A stretch of 64,000 bases of DNA from Candidatus Pacearchaeota archaeon (GCA_018303855.1 JAGVXI010000006.1:1-64000); one strand, 5' to 3'. Positions 38,776-48,869 are shown, counted from the first letter of the stretch. Notes: generated by a model not told the origin, from the letters alone. Translations and numbers: made by a program.

Positions 38776-38786
38776 CCCAGAGACAT
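38776..38786. repeat. 11-bp copy of tRNA-Met 3' end (att-like)
   Basis: CCCAGAGACAT, identical to 35609-35619. Confidence 0.5.
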
Positions 38787-38869
38787 GATTTATTGCGTAA
38801 ATCACTATTTTAAAATAAATTATACCCAAGCATACAAATCATTAAAACCCCCTGCGTATAATCAAAACC

Positions 38870-39277
38870 ATGCTAGAAGAGCTGGAAAAAAATAGATGGC
38901 TGTCATTACTACTTGTAATTCTAATAACAATTGAGATTTTTTGGTTTTCAACGCTTACAGGAACAGGTACAGCAACAGGGGGAAGCAACTGGCCTGCAAG
39001 GATATATCACATGGTTGCATTTTTCTTGTTTGCATTTTTCTTTTTCACATTTATTAAAGGGCAAAAAGAAATAAAACCCTGGCATGTAATGATTGTTTTA
39101 ATTATTTCAATGATTCATGCAGTTTTAGATGAATTCCACCAATCTTTTACTCTTGGTAGGGATTCAAGTTTTAGAGATATTTTCACAGATACAATAGGAA
39201 TTTTCACAGCAATAATAATTTATATTTGGGCAAGGAGAAAGAGAAAAACAAATAAGAGTAATAACAAAGTTGGCTAA
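38870..39277 (+). CDS. VanZ-like membrane protein
   Basis: TM pattern with HMVAFFLFAFFF...AVLDEFHQSFTLGRDSSFRDIFTDTIGI. Confidence 0.85.
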   Translation: MLEELEKNRWLSLLLVILITIEIFWFSTLTGTGTATGGSNWPARIYHMVAFFLFAFFFFTFIKGQKEIKPWHVMIVLIISMIHAVLDEFHQSFTLGRDSSFRDIFTDTIGIFTAIIIYIWARRKRKTNKSNNKVG

Positions 39278-39375
39278 CAAAAAATTAGCCATATAGAAGT
39301 AAAATATTCATAGCTAACACCTCCATTAACTATATTCAATTATCCATATATGCTTTTACCCCCACCATAAAAAGA

Positions 39376-39723
39376 TTAAACGCCTAGCCCAAAAGCATCT
39401 TTTTCTTTCCTAGGAAGAATATGGAAATGTAAATGATTAACTAATTGTCCAGCAACTTTGCCATTATTATTCACAATGTTAAAACCTGCTGCTTTCTCTT
39501 CTTTTAACAATTTTCTAGCAGTATTTTTAAGAGCGTCCAGAAAACCTGAACTGAAGGTATCTGGTAATTCCAAAAAAGTATCAAGATGTTTTTTGCTTAT
39601 AACCAAGCTATGCCCTTTAACCTTAGGATGTATGTCTTTAATTGAAAAAAAGTTTTCATTTTCATAAATCTTCTCACTTGAAATTTCTCCTCTTGCAATC
39701 TTGCAGAAAATGCAACTTTCCAT
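39376..39723 (-). CDS. HIT-family nucleotide-binding protein
   Basis: CIFCKIARGEI and VNHLHFHILPR. Confidence 0.93.
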   Translation of the reverse strand: MESCIFCKIARGEISSEKIYENENFFSIKDIHPKVKGHSLVISKKHLDTFLELPDTFSSGFLDALKNTARKLLKEEKAAGFNIVNNNGKVAGQLVNHLHFHILPRKEKDAFGLGV

Positions 39724-39837
39724 AATATATTAATAATAAACCATTTTAAAAATCTTGTTAATCAGAAAATAAGAAAGTTAAAATTAATGATAATCTTGCA
39801 GGTTATTGGTTATTAGATGTTATCAAGTTTAAAAGAT

Positions 39838-41541
39838 CTAATTGATTAATCTGCCAGCCTTTTCAAATTTTATTCCATTGCTAATTAATTTTTTTAAAAT
39901 ATCACTTAAATCTTTTATTTTAACCCGAATTTGCTTTGTATCATCGCGATTTCTAATTGTAACATCTTTATTTTTTGCAGAATCTCCATCAATTGTTATG
40001 CAGAACGGGGTTCCGATTTCATCCTGCCTTGCATATCTTCTGCCAATGCTACCGCCTTCATCATAAAAAACACTCCAATATTTCTTTAAATTTTTATAAA
40101 TCTCTTTTGAAATTTTAACAAGTTTTTTGTCAATTTTAACCAGCGGGAAAACAGCTGCTTTTATTGGAGATAATTTTGAAGGAATTTTCAAGACAATATT
40201 CTGTCTTTGTTCATCATAAAGATAACCATTAACTAATACAGCTAAAAAAACCCTGTCAATCCCGAAAGTTGGCTCAATTACGCGAGGAATAACTTTTTGT
40301 TTTGTTTTTTCATCAAAAATATCAAGCTTTTGCCTGCTCTCTTTAATATGCTGGTTCAAATCATACTGCCCCCTGTTTGCAATGCCTGCAACTTCTCTGC
40401 TTCCAAAAGGATATGCATAATCAATATCAAAAGTAGCAGAAGAATAATGGCTTAGTTCATCTTTAGTATGCTCCCTCACCTTTATTTTATTGAGTCCAAG
40501 AGAATAAAACCACATAATTTGTTCTGCAAGCCAATAAGCATGCCACTCATCAAGTCTTTTTAGTTTTAGCATATCACTAATTGTTGTTTCTCTAATCTCT
40601 TCACTTCTTTTTAATTGTGTTTCAGCATCTAAGAACCTAAATTTTAAGTTTAGATGTTCTTTAGTTAACAAGTCGCATTTAGTTTCATCAGGATTAATAA
40701 AAAATTCAAACTCGCCAATTGTAAATTCCCTGCTTCTAAATAAGAAATCGCGGGGAGCAATCTCGTTTCTAAAACACTTTCCAATTTGAGCAATGCCAAA
40801 TGGCAACTGCAATCTTGAATTTTCCTGAATAAGTTTAAAATCCATAAACATTGCCTGGGCTGTTTCTCCTCTTAAATAAGCATCTTCTGCATCAAGTGCA
40901 CCAACTTTTGTTTTAAACAGCAGATTAAATTCGCCTTGACTTTCATATTCCCCTCCGCACTCGCATTTAATTTTTCCTAATTCAGACTTGTCTATTTTAG
41001 TTGCCTTGCCACACTTTTTACAAACAACGCCAATATCAGAAAAACTTTCTAAATGCCCAGAAGCTTTCCATGTTCGCGGATGAGAGATGACACTTGCATT
41101 AATGGATACCATATTTTCTTTTTGCTGAACAAAAAAGTTCGTCCAATCTTTAGTTATATTATCAAACAATACTGCTCCTAATGGCCCAAAATCCCAAAAA
41201 CCTGCAAATCCGCCATAAATATCACTGCTTTGAAAAACAAAACCTTTTCTCTTGCAAAATGCAGCCAAATCCTCTATTGTTATTGGTTTTTGAACCTGTT
41301 TTTGCATTGTTTGCACTGGCTTTTGTAGTTCTTTTACCCCTATAACTTCTTTTTTCACTATTTCTCCATTGCTTTTCTCTTTACTCAACATTTCTTTCAT
41401 TTTCTGTTTAGCTTGTTTTTTATTTTTTCCTAAATATCCAAGTGTTTTAGACTTTACTTTGCCTGTTGCTTTGTCTCTATGCCTTTCAACAAGATAATAA
41501 TACTCATTCCCGTGAATTTCTTTTTTAACAATAAACGCCAT
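39838..41541 (-). CDS. glyS: Glycyl-tRNA synthetase with extra N-terminal ~45-aa module
   Basis: FQSSDIYGGFAGFWDFGPLGAVL, YLRGETAQAMFMDFK, EPTFGIDRVFLAVL; start MAFIVKK at 41541. Confidence 0.92.
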   Translation of the reverse strand: MAFIVKKEIHGNEYYYLVERHRDKATGKVKSKTLGYLGKNKKQAKQKMKEMLSKEKSNGEIVKKEVIGVKELQKPVQTMQKQVQKPITIEDLAAFCKRKGFVFQSSDIYGGFAGFWDFGPLGAVLFDNITKDWTNFFVQQKENMVSINASVISHPRTWKASGHLESFSDIGVVCKKCGKATKIDKSELGKIKCECGGEYESQGEFNLLFKTKVGALDAEDAYLRGETAQAMFMDFKLIQENSRLQLPFGIAQIGKCFRNEIAPRDFLFRSREFTIGEFEFFINPDETKCDLLTKEHLNLKFRFLDAETQLKRSEEIRETTISDMLKLKRLDEWHAYWLAEQIMWFYSLGLNKIKVREHTKDELSHYSSATFDIDYAYPFGSREVAGIANRGQYDLNQHIKESRQKLDIFDEKTKQKVIPRVIEPTFGIDRVFLAVLVNGYLYDEQRQNIVLKIPSKLSPIKAAVFPLVKIDKKLVKISKEIYKNLKKYWSVFYDEGGSIGRRYARQDEIGTPFCITIDGDSAKNKDVTIRNRDDTKQIRVKIKDLSDILKKLISNGIKFEKAGRLIN

Positions 41542-41556
41542 TTTGATTTTATACAA

Positions 41557-41817
41557 GTAGGCACTACATTAAGATATTTAAACTTTTCGGTAGGCACTGC
41601 AATCTCTCTTGTCAAGATACCACCCACTGAAGTAGGTGGCGTGTTTGGTATCTTGAGTACACTCAAGATTTGCATTTACTTTCTCATGAACTAAAGTAGG
41701 GAGTTTGCATAAAATACAAATCTTAATGTATCAAAACTTCTTAGGTACTGCAATAAATCATCTTAATCCTTTGTTAGGCACTATCACTTGCTATATCGAA
41801 AACTTATTAGGTACTAC
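41557..41817. repeat. Five ~11-bp [GT]TAGG[CT]ACT[GA][CT] repeats in 33-bp register, interrupted by hairpin-rich block
   Basis: Starts at 41557, 41590, 41741, 41774, 41807. Confidence 0.7.
41612..41669. other. Overlapping hairpins
   Basis: TCAAGATACC...GGTATCTTGA enclosing CCACC/GGTGG, and overlapping ATCTTGAGT-AC-ACTCAAGAT. Confidence 0.6.
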
Positions 41818-41942
41818 GAATTAAATTATTTTTTTTAGAGTTGGTAGTTCCTAAATTATCCTAAAATTCTTAATACATATATAGTAAGTATTTTTAGTAT
41901 TTATAATAACATTTATAAGTATAATTACATACTTAATAAGTA

Positions 41943-44900
41943 ATGGGAAGGGCTTTATTAGCAGATGCAAGTATAAATGAGTTAAAGAATAGATTAGAGG
42001 AATGCGAAAAGAAAAAGCAATTTCTTAGGAATTATTTAAAAAAACTTCATTTAAACTATACATCAGGTAAAATTACTTATGCAACATATATTGAAACAGG
42101 ACTTAAAAAGAGAGATGACAGAGATATAAAAGAATGGATTGAATTTTATGACAAAGAAATAAAAAAATGTGAAAATGAGATAAAGAAAAAAACCCTTAAA
42201 AAAAATATCCCAATAGTCTTTATTTCTTCAATTATATTGATTATATTAGTAACAATGCTTTTTAATATCCAACCAAGATTTATTGGTTTTGCGATTAAAG
42301 GAGTTGAAAATGAACAAACATTTGTAAAAGAAGTTGCTCTTAAAATAACAGAATCAAGTGAATATGAATTTATCCCTCAAGCCCAAGGAATTTTATCCTC
42401 TTTAAGAGTCTCCGGCTCTTTTAAAAGTTCAGATGAGAAAGGCTCTGTTAAAATTTATCTCGATGATATTTTAATACTTAATACATTACAAAAACAAAAA
42501 CCAGGAATAACAGGAAGCGCAATAAGTTCTGGTGGTTTTTTTTCTAATCTTGGCAAAAAATTAACAATTACTGGTTTATCTGTTGATGAAAGCGATACCG
42601 GAAGTGAAAGTTCCTTAGATTCATCATCAACTGAAAGTTCACCTGATTCATCAGATATTTCATCAGAAGAATCATATTCAGAAGAACCACCAGAATCAAG
42701 TCCAGAAGCATCAGCAGAATCAGATTTAGCGGGTGAATCATCACAAGAATCATATTCAGAAGAAACAAGCGAGGAGACTTCTCAAATTTCTGAACAGGAA
42801 GAAAGCCCTTCCCAAGAACAAGAGATGTCTCCTCCAACTTCTGAAACTCCTCAACCAGAAATGCAAGAAGAAATAGAGCAAACAACTGAAGAAGAATTTT
42901 CAGCAAATGAAACAGAGCAAGAGTCAACTGAAGAAAAACCAGATGAAAAACCTGAGCAAAAACCAAAGCCTGAACCAGAAATTTTAGAGATTTCATTTAC
43001 AGATTTTTGCGATGAAACATGCGACTTAACAAAATTTGATTTAAACAAATCCTTTTATAAAATTAGAATTGAAATTGATGGCGCCACACTCTACCTTGAC
43101 AAAATTGCATACAGCATGATAATTGCGCCACTTGAAGAACCAAAAGAAATTCCAGCAAACATAACAAGACCTGAAGTCAACGCAACAGGCCCTGAAATTA
43201 ACATAACAAAACCAGAACTTCAAATGAATATAACAAAAGAAAATAAAACCTTAATCTCAGGTTACCCAATACACACAAAAACAATTCCAAATATATTCAT
43301 ACAAAAAAACAGCTTTAGAGAAATAAACTTAAATGAATATTTCTCAAATGCAGAACAATTTTTTGTCCTGCAGATAAAAGACATATCAACAACAACTTAT
43401 GACTACACAATAAGATTCCAACCAAATCAAGAATTTACAGGCATTAGAGAAACAACAATAATTGCAGAAAATGTATACGGGCAAATAGAAAGCAATGCTT
43501 TTAACATAATCGTAACAGAAGAAGCAATAGAAAAACTTCCTGAACCAGAAATAGCCCCAGAAATAAACATTACAAAACCAGAACAAAACATAACACCAAT
43601 ACTGCCTGAACCTAACATAACCATTTCTCCTGAAATAAATATGACAATTCCAAAAGCAAACATAACTATTCTGCCTAATATAACTCAAATAGAAAATATA
43701 ACAGAAATAAACATAACCTCCATTGAAAATATAACACAAGAAAATTTAACAATAACAACAGAGCAATACCAGGCTGTTCTCGGACAGCCGGTTAAATGGA
43801 AAAAAATTTTAGATCCAGAACAAAAAGGCATAGCCAAAGTTAAACTTCCAAAAGAAGCAGAAAACATTGAAATAACAAAGATAAAAAACCAAACACAAGA
43901 AGATATAACACAAACATCTGAAATAACAACAATAACAGGCGGAGTTATTGGAGGAGGAAATCAAGAAAGCCTAATGGCAAGATTGTTCAAAAGACTTGTA
44001 GGAGCAATAACAGGGGCAGTAATTGGAGCAGAAGAACCTTTATCTGAAAAACCAACAAATGAAACCACTGAACAAGAAAAAGAAGTTGAAATAGAAATTG
44101 ACGATGCTGAATCAGATTATGAAATTAAATATGAAACTCCTGCACCTTATGCAGTTGAAGAAGAAATTGAAAGAGGCAAAAGAATAACAATTACTGGCCC
44201 AGAAACAATTCATTATGAAAATGTTTTGGTATTTGCTAATTTATCAGAAAACTTTAACATAAAAGACACCTCTCGTATAAAAATTAAGTGGCTGGAAAAT
44301 GAAAGCTATATCAAGCCGTTATTAGTCAATGATACCAACAACAATGGAATTTACGATTATATTGAGTTTATTGTTCCAAGATTATCAAACCAAACATTTG
44401 AGATTATTATTGAAATAAGCAAAGCAGAACATCTCAATAGTAACAGGGAATTTATTTCAGATATTTACGAGCAGGTTAAGGCTCTTGACAATACCTGGAG
44501 TGAGACAATAAACAACAAGGAGTATATCAGGGTTACTTTTAATCAAAATTTAACATCCAACAAAGATATAACCCTATATCCACGAATCACATCTGGCAAT
44601 CCAAAAATAGAAGTTTATGAAGTTGATGGAACAAACAAAATAGCAGAATTTTCTTCTTTAATTTCAAATCAATACAGTACTATCTATCTCACAAATTTAA
44701 TTTCTGAATCACAAGATGTTTTTGACTTAAAGATTATTTCTGGCTCTTTGCAAATCAACCATATTATTGACCCAGACATTGAAAGAATAAATGCAACAAC
44801 CGCCTCATATGGCAGTACAGACATTTCTGATACTGCTTGCGGTGCAGGAAGCTTAGATGTAGATGACACAACTTATTGCGGGAATTCAATGAGCATTGAA

Positions 44901-47588
44901 GGAAGCGAAGCAGGATATGTAAATTCTACACATACTTATGCAATTCCTTCTGATGCAACAATTACAAGCACCTGGATATGCTCAAGATTCTCGCTTTCAG
45001 GCAAGCTTGACGATGACGCAGGAGATACAGTAAATATACAAGTAGCAGAAAATGATTCTTCTGGAACAGGAACTTGGACTTACACTTCATTAGACAGTTG
45101 CACATCTACTGGTTGCACTGCATGGGAAACAGAAGCAACCCGTTGTTATAATGTTTTTAGTGTAATAAACAACATTGCAAGGGCGAGTGCAGTTCAAATA
45201 TCAATTAGAGCTTATCAAGCAGATGCAGATGCAAATCAAAACGTTGCAGTAGACCTAAATTATGTTAATATAACTTACACCCAGCCAGTTGATGAAGAAT
45301 ACCCAATTTTCTCTAATTTGCGGGCAAATCCCTCTAATGCAACAACATACTCATCAACAGCCCTTTACAGATTTAATTCAACAATTATTTCAACAAATGG
45401 AACAGTTGGAATAGAATTTAAGGCAGTAAATTATACAGCATCAAATCAAACAGCGGGAGGAAATGCAACTGAGTTCAATGTTTCTATTTCAGATCTTTCT
45501 GCAGGAGTTCATCCATATTACTGGCTTTCTTGGGGAAATGGCACAGCAAAAAAGTATAATGTAACTGCTTTACAATATTACACAATTGCAAATGCCTCTC
45601 TTTCAGCTTCAACTTCAAGCTCTGCCGGTTTCACATTAACTTATCCGACAGAAACAATAATATCTATAAGTGAATCAAATGCAGGAGACAATGATGTAAT
45701 CTATACACTTTACAGAGACAATGTTTCTATTGGAACCGGTGAAACAGTAACATTGGGAGCTGGAAGCTACCATTACTTATTAAATGCTTCTGGCGGGCAA
45801 AACTATTCCTATCCTTCATCTGGATTTTTAGACAGCGATTTGTTGGTAGTTTCGCAGGTGGCAGGAAAAGTAATTGTTTATGTAAATAATACCCTGACAA
45901 ATGGAACAATAAACTCAGGGCAAAGCATTTTGCTAAATGCCAGCTTAACAACAGGTGACAACTCTGGGAATATCACCCTATATAATAATGGAACTTCAAT
46001 TAATATCGGAACAAATGCCTCAACAATTTCTAACTTAACAACTTATGCTGATTTAGGCTCATTTAACATAACAGCATATTATTCAGGAAGCCAAAACTAT
46101 ACATCTGATTGGGCAGATTCAGCAGACCAATTATGGGTTGATGTTAGTGCTCAATTAACTTCAGCTCCTCAAATTATTAATCTAACAGTTTCAGAGGGTC
46201 CAGCAATAACATTAAATGAAGCAGGCAATATTAATGTAACAATAAATTTTACAGTAGAAGACGCCAATGGTGTTTCAAATCTTAAACCATTAGCAAATGT
46301 AAGTTTCTTTAAACCAAGTGAAGATTCAAGAATCAATACAACATGCTTTAGAGAAACAGCAGCATCTGGGAATAATGCAAATTTTTCATGCCAGGTTGAT
46401 TTATGGTGGTTTGATGACGACGGAGAATGGGTTATTAATGCAACTATTTCAGATGCAGATGGATTAAGAGCAGAAAATAGCACCAAGAATATTACAGTAA
46501 ATCCTTTAACAGGATTTAATCTTGGGCCAGGAAACATAACATTTGCCACATTAAATCCAGGAAGCCAAAACCAAACAGCAAACAATATCTTAATATTAAA
46601 CAACACAGGAAACCAGGATTTTTTAAATGGAAGCATTACAATTAATGCAACAACACTATGGGGCGAAACAATTAATACAATTGGCATTTATGCTGGAAAC
46701 TTTACTGTTTCAAACACATCAACTGGGGGGAATGCCCAATGTGATATATCTGGAAAATGGGCATCAAGAATGAACGAAAGTATGTCATCATGGAGATATG
46801 TTGAGAGTGCAAACATCTCAAGAGGCAATTATACAAAAAATGATGGATTATCAGGGCAAGAGCAATTATACCTGTGTATTTATCAAATTGGAGCAGAATT
46901 AACTCAGCAGTCATATTCTATTAACAGAGCAGGCTCATGGACAATTCAAGCATTAAATATTTTGTCGCTTATTAAGGAATTTGTTGGATTATTTGAAACC
47001 TCACTAACAATAAGAATTTTGTTGGTTGCTGTTGTTGTCAAGAAGAAAAAGCAGAAGAAAAAACAACAGGATAAAAAACAGGGGCTTGAAATTGAAACCA
47101 AGCTTAAAGGCGACAAACTTGCCAAAGCAATAACACTATTAATGGAAGAATTAAAAGAAAAACATAAATTAAAAGAAAATGAAGTTGCACAGTTTTTAGA
47201 AATAAGCCAAAAAGAAAACATTCCAATAACCATCTTCAACAAAAATCTTGGAGCATTAGAAGCTCTGACAAAATACATGAAAGAAAATCTTAATATGACT
47301 TATAAAGAAATTGCAGATGCTCTTGAAAGAGACCAAAGAACAATCTGGACTTCTTATAAAAAAGCAAAAGAAAAACAACCAGAAGCATTAGAAATAAAAG
47401 CCACACAATTTTATCTGCCGATTGAAATATTAAAGAACAGGAAATTTACAATTTTAGAATCAGTAATACTTTATTTAAGAGAAAAACAAATGAAGCATAA
47501 GGAAATTGCTAAAATGCTTAATAGGGATGCAAGAAATATTCAAACAACTTATTCAAGAGCAATAAAAAAATTAGCAAATGAAAAGTAA
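41943..47588 (+). CDS. 1881-aa membrane-anchored surface protein with C-terminal tandem HTH-like modules
   Basis: N-terminal coiled coil and TM (IPIVFISSIILIILVTMLF), S/E/P-rich stretch, Asn/Thr-rich beta ectodomain, basic stretch, then YKEIADALERDQRTIWTSYKKAKEK and HKEIAKMLNRDARNIQTTYSRAIKK. Confidence 0.85.
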   Translation: MGRALLADASINELKNRLEECEKKKQFLRNYLKKLHLNYTSGKITYATYIETGLKKRDDRDIKEWIEFYDKEIKKCENEIKKKTLKKNIPIVFISSIILIILVTMLFNIQPRFIGFAIKGVENEQTFVKEVALKITESSEYEFIPQAQGILSSLRVSGSFKSSDEKGSVKIYLDDILILNTLQKQKPGITGSAISSGGFFSNLGKKLTITGLSVDESDTGSESSLDSSSTESSPDSSDISSEESYSEEPPESSPEASAESDLAGESSQESYSEETSEETSQISEQEESPSQEQEMSPPTSETPQPEMQEEIEQTTEEEFSANETEQESTEEKPDEKPEQKPKPEPEILEISFTDFCDETCDLTKFDLNKSFYKIRIEIDGATLYLDKIAYSMIIAPLEEPKEIPANITRPEVNATGPEINITKPELQMNITKENKTLISGYPIHTKTIPNIFIQKNSFREINLNEYFSNAEQFFVLQIKDISTTTYDYTIRFQPNQEFTGIRETTIIAENVYGQIESNAFNIIVTEEAIEKLPEPEIAPEINITKPEQNITPILPEPNITISPEINMTIPKANITILPNITQIENITEINITSIENITQENLTITTEQYQAVLGQPVKWKKILDPEQKGIAKVKLPKEAENIEITKIKNQTQEDITQTSEITTITGGVIGGGNQESLMARLFKRLVGAITGAVIGAEEPLSEKPTNETTEQEKEVEIEIDDAESDYEIKYETPAPYAVEEEIERGKRITITGPETIHYENVLVFANLSENFNIKDTSRIKIKWLENESYIKPLLVNDTNNNGIYDYIEFIVPRLSNQTFEIIIEISKAEHLNSNREFISDIYEQVKALDNTWSETINNKEYIRVTFNQNLTSNKDITLYPRITSGNPKIEVYEVDGTNKIAEFSSLISNQYSTIYLTNLISESQDVFDLKIISGSLQINHIIDPDIERINATTASYGSTDISDTACGAGSLDVDDTTYCGNSMSIEGSEAGYVNSTHTYAIPSDATITSTWICSRFSLSGKLDDDAGDTVNIQVAENDSSGTGTWTYTSLDSCTSTGCTAWETEATRCYNVFSVINNIARASAVQISIRAYQADADANQNVAVDLNYVNITYTQPVDEEYPIFSNLRANPSNATTYSSTALYRFNSTIISTNGTVGIEFKAVNYTASNQTAGGNATEFNVSISDLSAGVHPYYWLSWGNGTAKKYNVTALQYYTIANASLSASTSSSAGFTLTYPTETIISISESNAGDNDVIYTLYRDNVSIGTGETVTLGAGSYHYLLNASGGQNYSYPSSGFLDSDLLVVSQVAGKVIVYVNNTLTNGTINSGQSILLNASLTTGDNSGNITLYNNGTSINIGTNASTISNLTTYADLGSFNITAYYSGSQNYTSDWADSADQLWVDVSAQLTSAPQIINLTVSEGPAITLNEAGNINVTINFTVEDANGVSNLKPLANVSFFKPSEDSRINTTCFRETAASGNNANFSCQVDLWWFDDDGEWVINATISDADGLRAENSTKNITVNPLTGFNLGPGNITFATLNPGSQNQTANNILILNNTGNQDFLNGSITINATTLWGETINTIGIYAGNFTVSNTSTGGNAQCDISGKWASRMNESMSSWRYVESANISRGNYTKNDGLSGQEQLYLCIYQIGAELTQQSYSINRAGSWTIQALNILSLIKEFVGLFETSLTIRILLVAVVVKKKKQKKKQQDKKQGLEIETKLKGDKLAKAITLLMEELKEKHKLKENEVAQFLEISQKENIPITIFNKNLGALEALTKYMKENLNMTYKEIADALERDQRTIWTSYKKAKEKQPEALEIKATQFYLPIEILKNRKFTILESVILYLREKQMKHKEIAKMLNRDARNIQTTYSRAIKKLANEK

Positions 47589-47853
47589 AAGTCTAAAAAA
47601 TAAGCTGGCAGAAAAAATAAGCAGATAAAAAAGATACCTAAAGAACAGACAAATTAATGTTAACAGCTAATAAACATATCAGCCCCTAATTTATAGCATA
47701 TTAGAGTTTTAGCATTCTATACAAATTTTAAACTAAAAATTAATATCAAAACCATAAAATCCACAAAAAAACCCATAAACCATTATAGATTTAAAACAAA
47801 AGAAATATTTAAAAGCGGAATAATCCTCTATAGATTATTAAAAAGGGTGTAAA

Positions 47854-48849
47854 ATGAATAAAAAAGGTAAGCAATTCTTAATTGCTCTATTTTTAATTAT
47901 CATCTTATTATCAACATTATCTTTTGCGTCTGCAGGGTTTGCTGACTGGATTAGAGGAAAATTAACACCAACAGGAAAAGCAACAACTTATACTGGTATT
48001 AATATCACAGTTGGGGCTGGAAACGCACCGCAAATTATACAAATAGGGGGGGTTTTTTTAAATCATAGCATTTCAGATGTAACTCTAAATGAAGCAGGAA
48101 ACGTAAATGTAACAGTAAATTTTTCAGTTACTGATGCAGATGGAATTTCAAATTTAAGGACTATTGCTAATGTGAGTTTTTTCAGGGTAGGTGAAACACA
48201 AAGAATTAATACCACATGCGGAAGATATGAATCATCAGGAAATAATGCGAACTATTCATGTCGAGTTGATTTATGGTGGTTTGACCAAGGTGGAACCTGG
48301 ACAATAAATGCTACAATATCAGATGTCAGCGGGAATAGGGCTGAAAATAGCACTATAAATGTAACTATTGGAACTTTAACAGGATTTAATCTTGGGCCAG
48401 GAAACATAACATTTGCAACTTTAAATCCAGGAGCAGCAAACTCAACACCTACTACAAATATGAGATTAAATAATACAGGAAACCAGGATTTTGCCTCTGA
48501 TAGCATTAGTGTTAATGCAACAACATTATGGGGTGAAACAACCACAACAATAGGGCTTTATTCTGGAAACTTTACAATAAGTAATACAACAAGCGGGGGC
48601 AATATTCAGTGTGATTTATCAAGATCAACATTTAATGCTTCAGCAACATCATCTCGAATGAATGTTACTTCAGGAGCAAGTTATGTAATAATTAACGGAG
48701 CAAATTTATCAAGAGGAAATTCCACGATTAATAATGGCGCTGCAGGACAAACAAATTTGTATCTTTGCTTGACAATTGTTGGTTCAGAATTAAGCCAACA
48801 ATCATATTCAACTTCCTTAGGAAAATCATGGACAATCCAAGCTGTATAA
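47854..48849 (+). CDS. Secreted surface protein, paralogous to the C-terminal ectodomain of the 1881-aa protein
   Basis: Signal peptide; LTGFNLGPGNITFATLNPG...SWTIQA shared with residues encoded near 46500-46950. Confidence 0.8.
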   Translation: MNKKGKQFLIALFLIIILLSTLSFASAGFADWIRGKLTPTGKATTYTGINITVGAGNAPQIIQIGGVFLNHSISDVTLNEAGNVNVTVNFSVTDADGISNLRTIANVSFFRVGETQRINTTCGRYESSGNNANYSCRVDLWWFDQGGTWTINATISDVSGNRAENSTINVTIGTLTGFNLGPGNITFATLNPGAANSTPTTNMRLNNTGNQDFASDSISVNATTLWGETTTTIGLYSGNFTISNTTSGGNIQCDLSRSTFNASATSSRMNVTSGASYVIINGANLSRGNSTINNGAAGQTNLYLCLTIVGSELSQQSYSTSLGKSWTIQAV

Positions 48850-48869
48850 ATATGAAATGACGAATAAAA

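Noticed and set aside
41557-41817. CRISPR array interpretation of the 33-bp phased repeats
   Set aside because: Conserved core is only ~11 bp and degenerate, array interrupted, no cas genes in window.
42568-42996. Minus-strand ORF opposite the Ser/Glu-rich stalk
   Set aside because: Antisense of repetitive TCA/GAA codons; low-complexity Leu/Phe product without family signal.
43386-43739. Minus-strand ORFs 43386..43739 and 43427..43663
   Set aside because: Antisense shadows of the Asn/Thr-rich surface gene; Tyr/Cys/Phe-rich translation typical of noncoding frame.
46169-46687. 172-aa minus-strand ORF and its paralog-like 48252..48545
   Set aside because: They resemble each other only because the sense strands are paralogous (GFNLGPGNITFATLNPG); antisense artefact.
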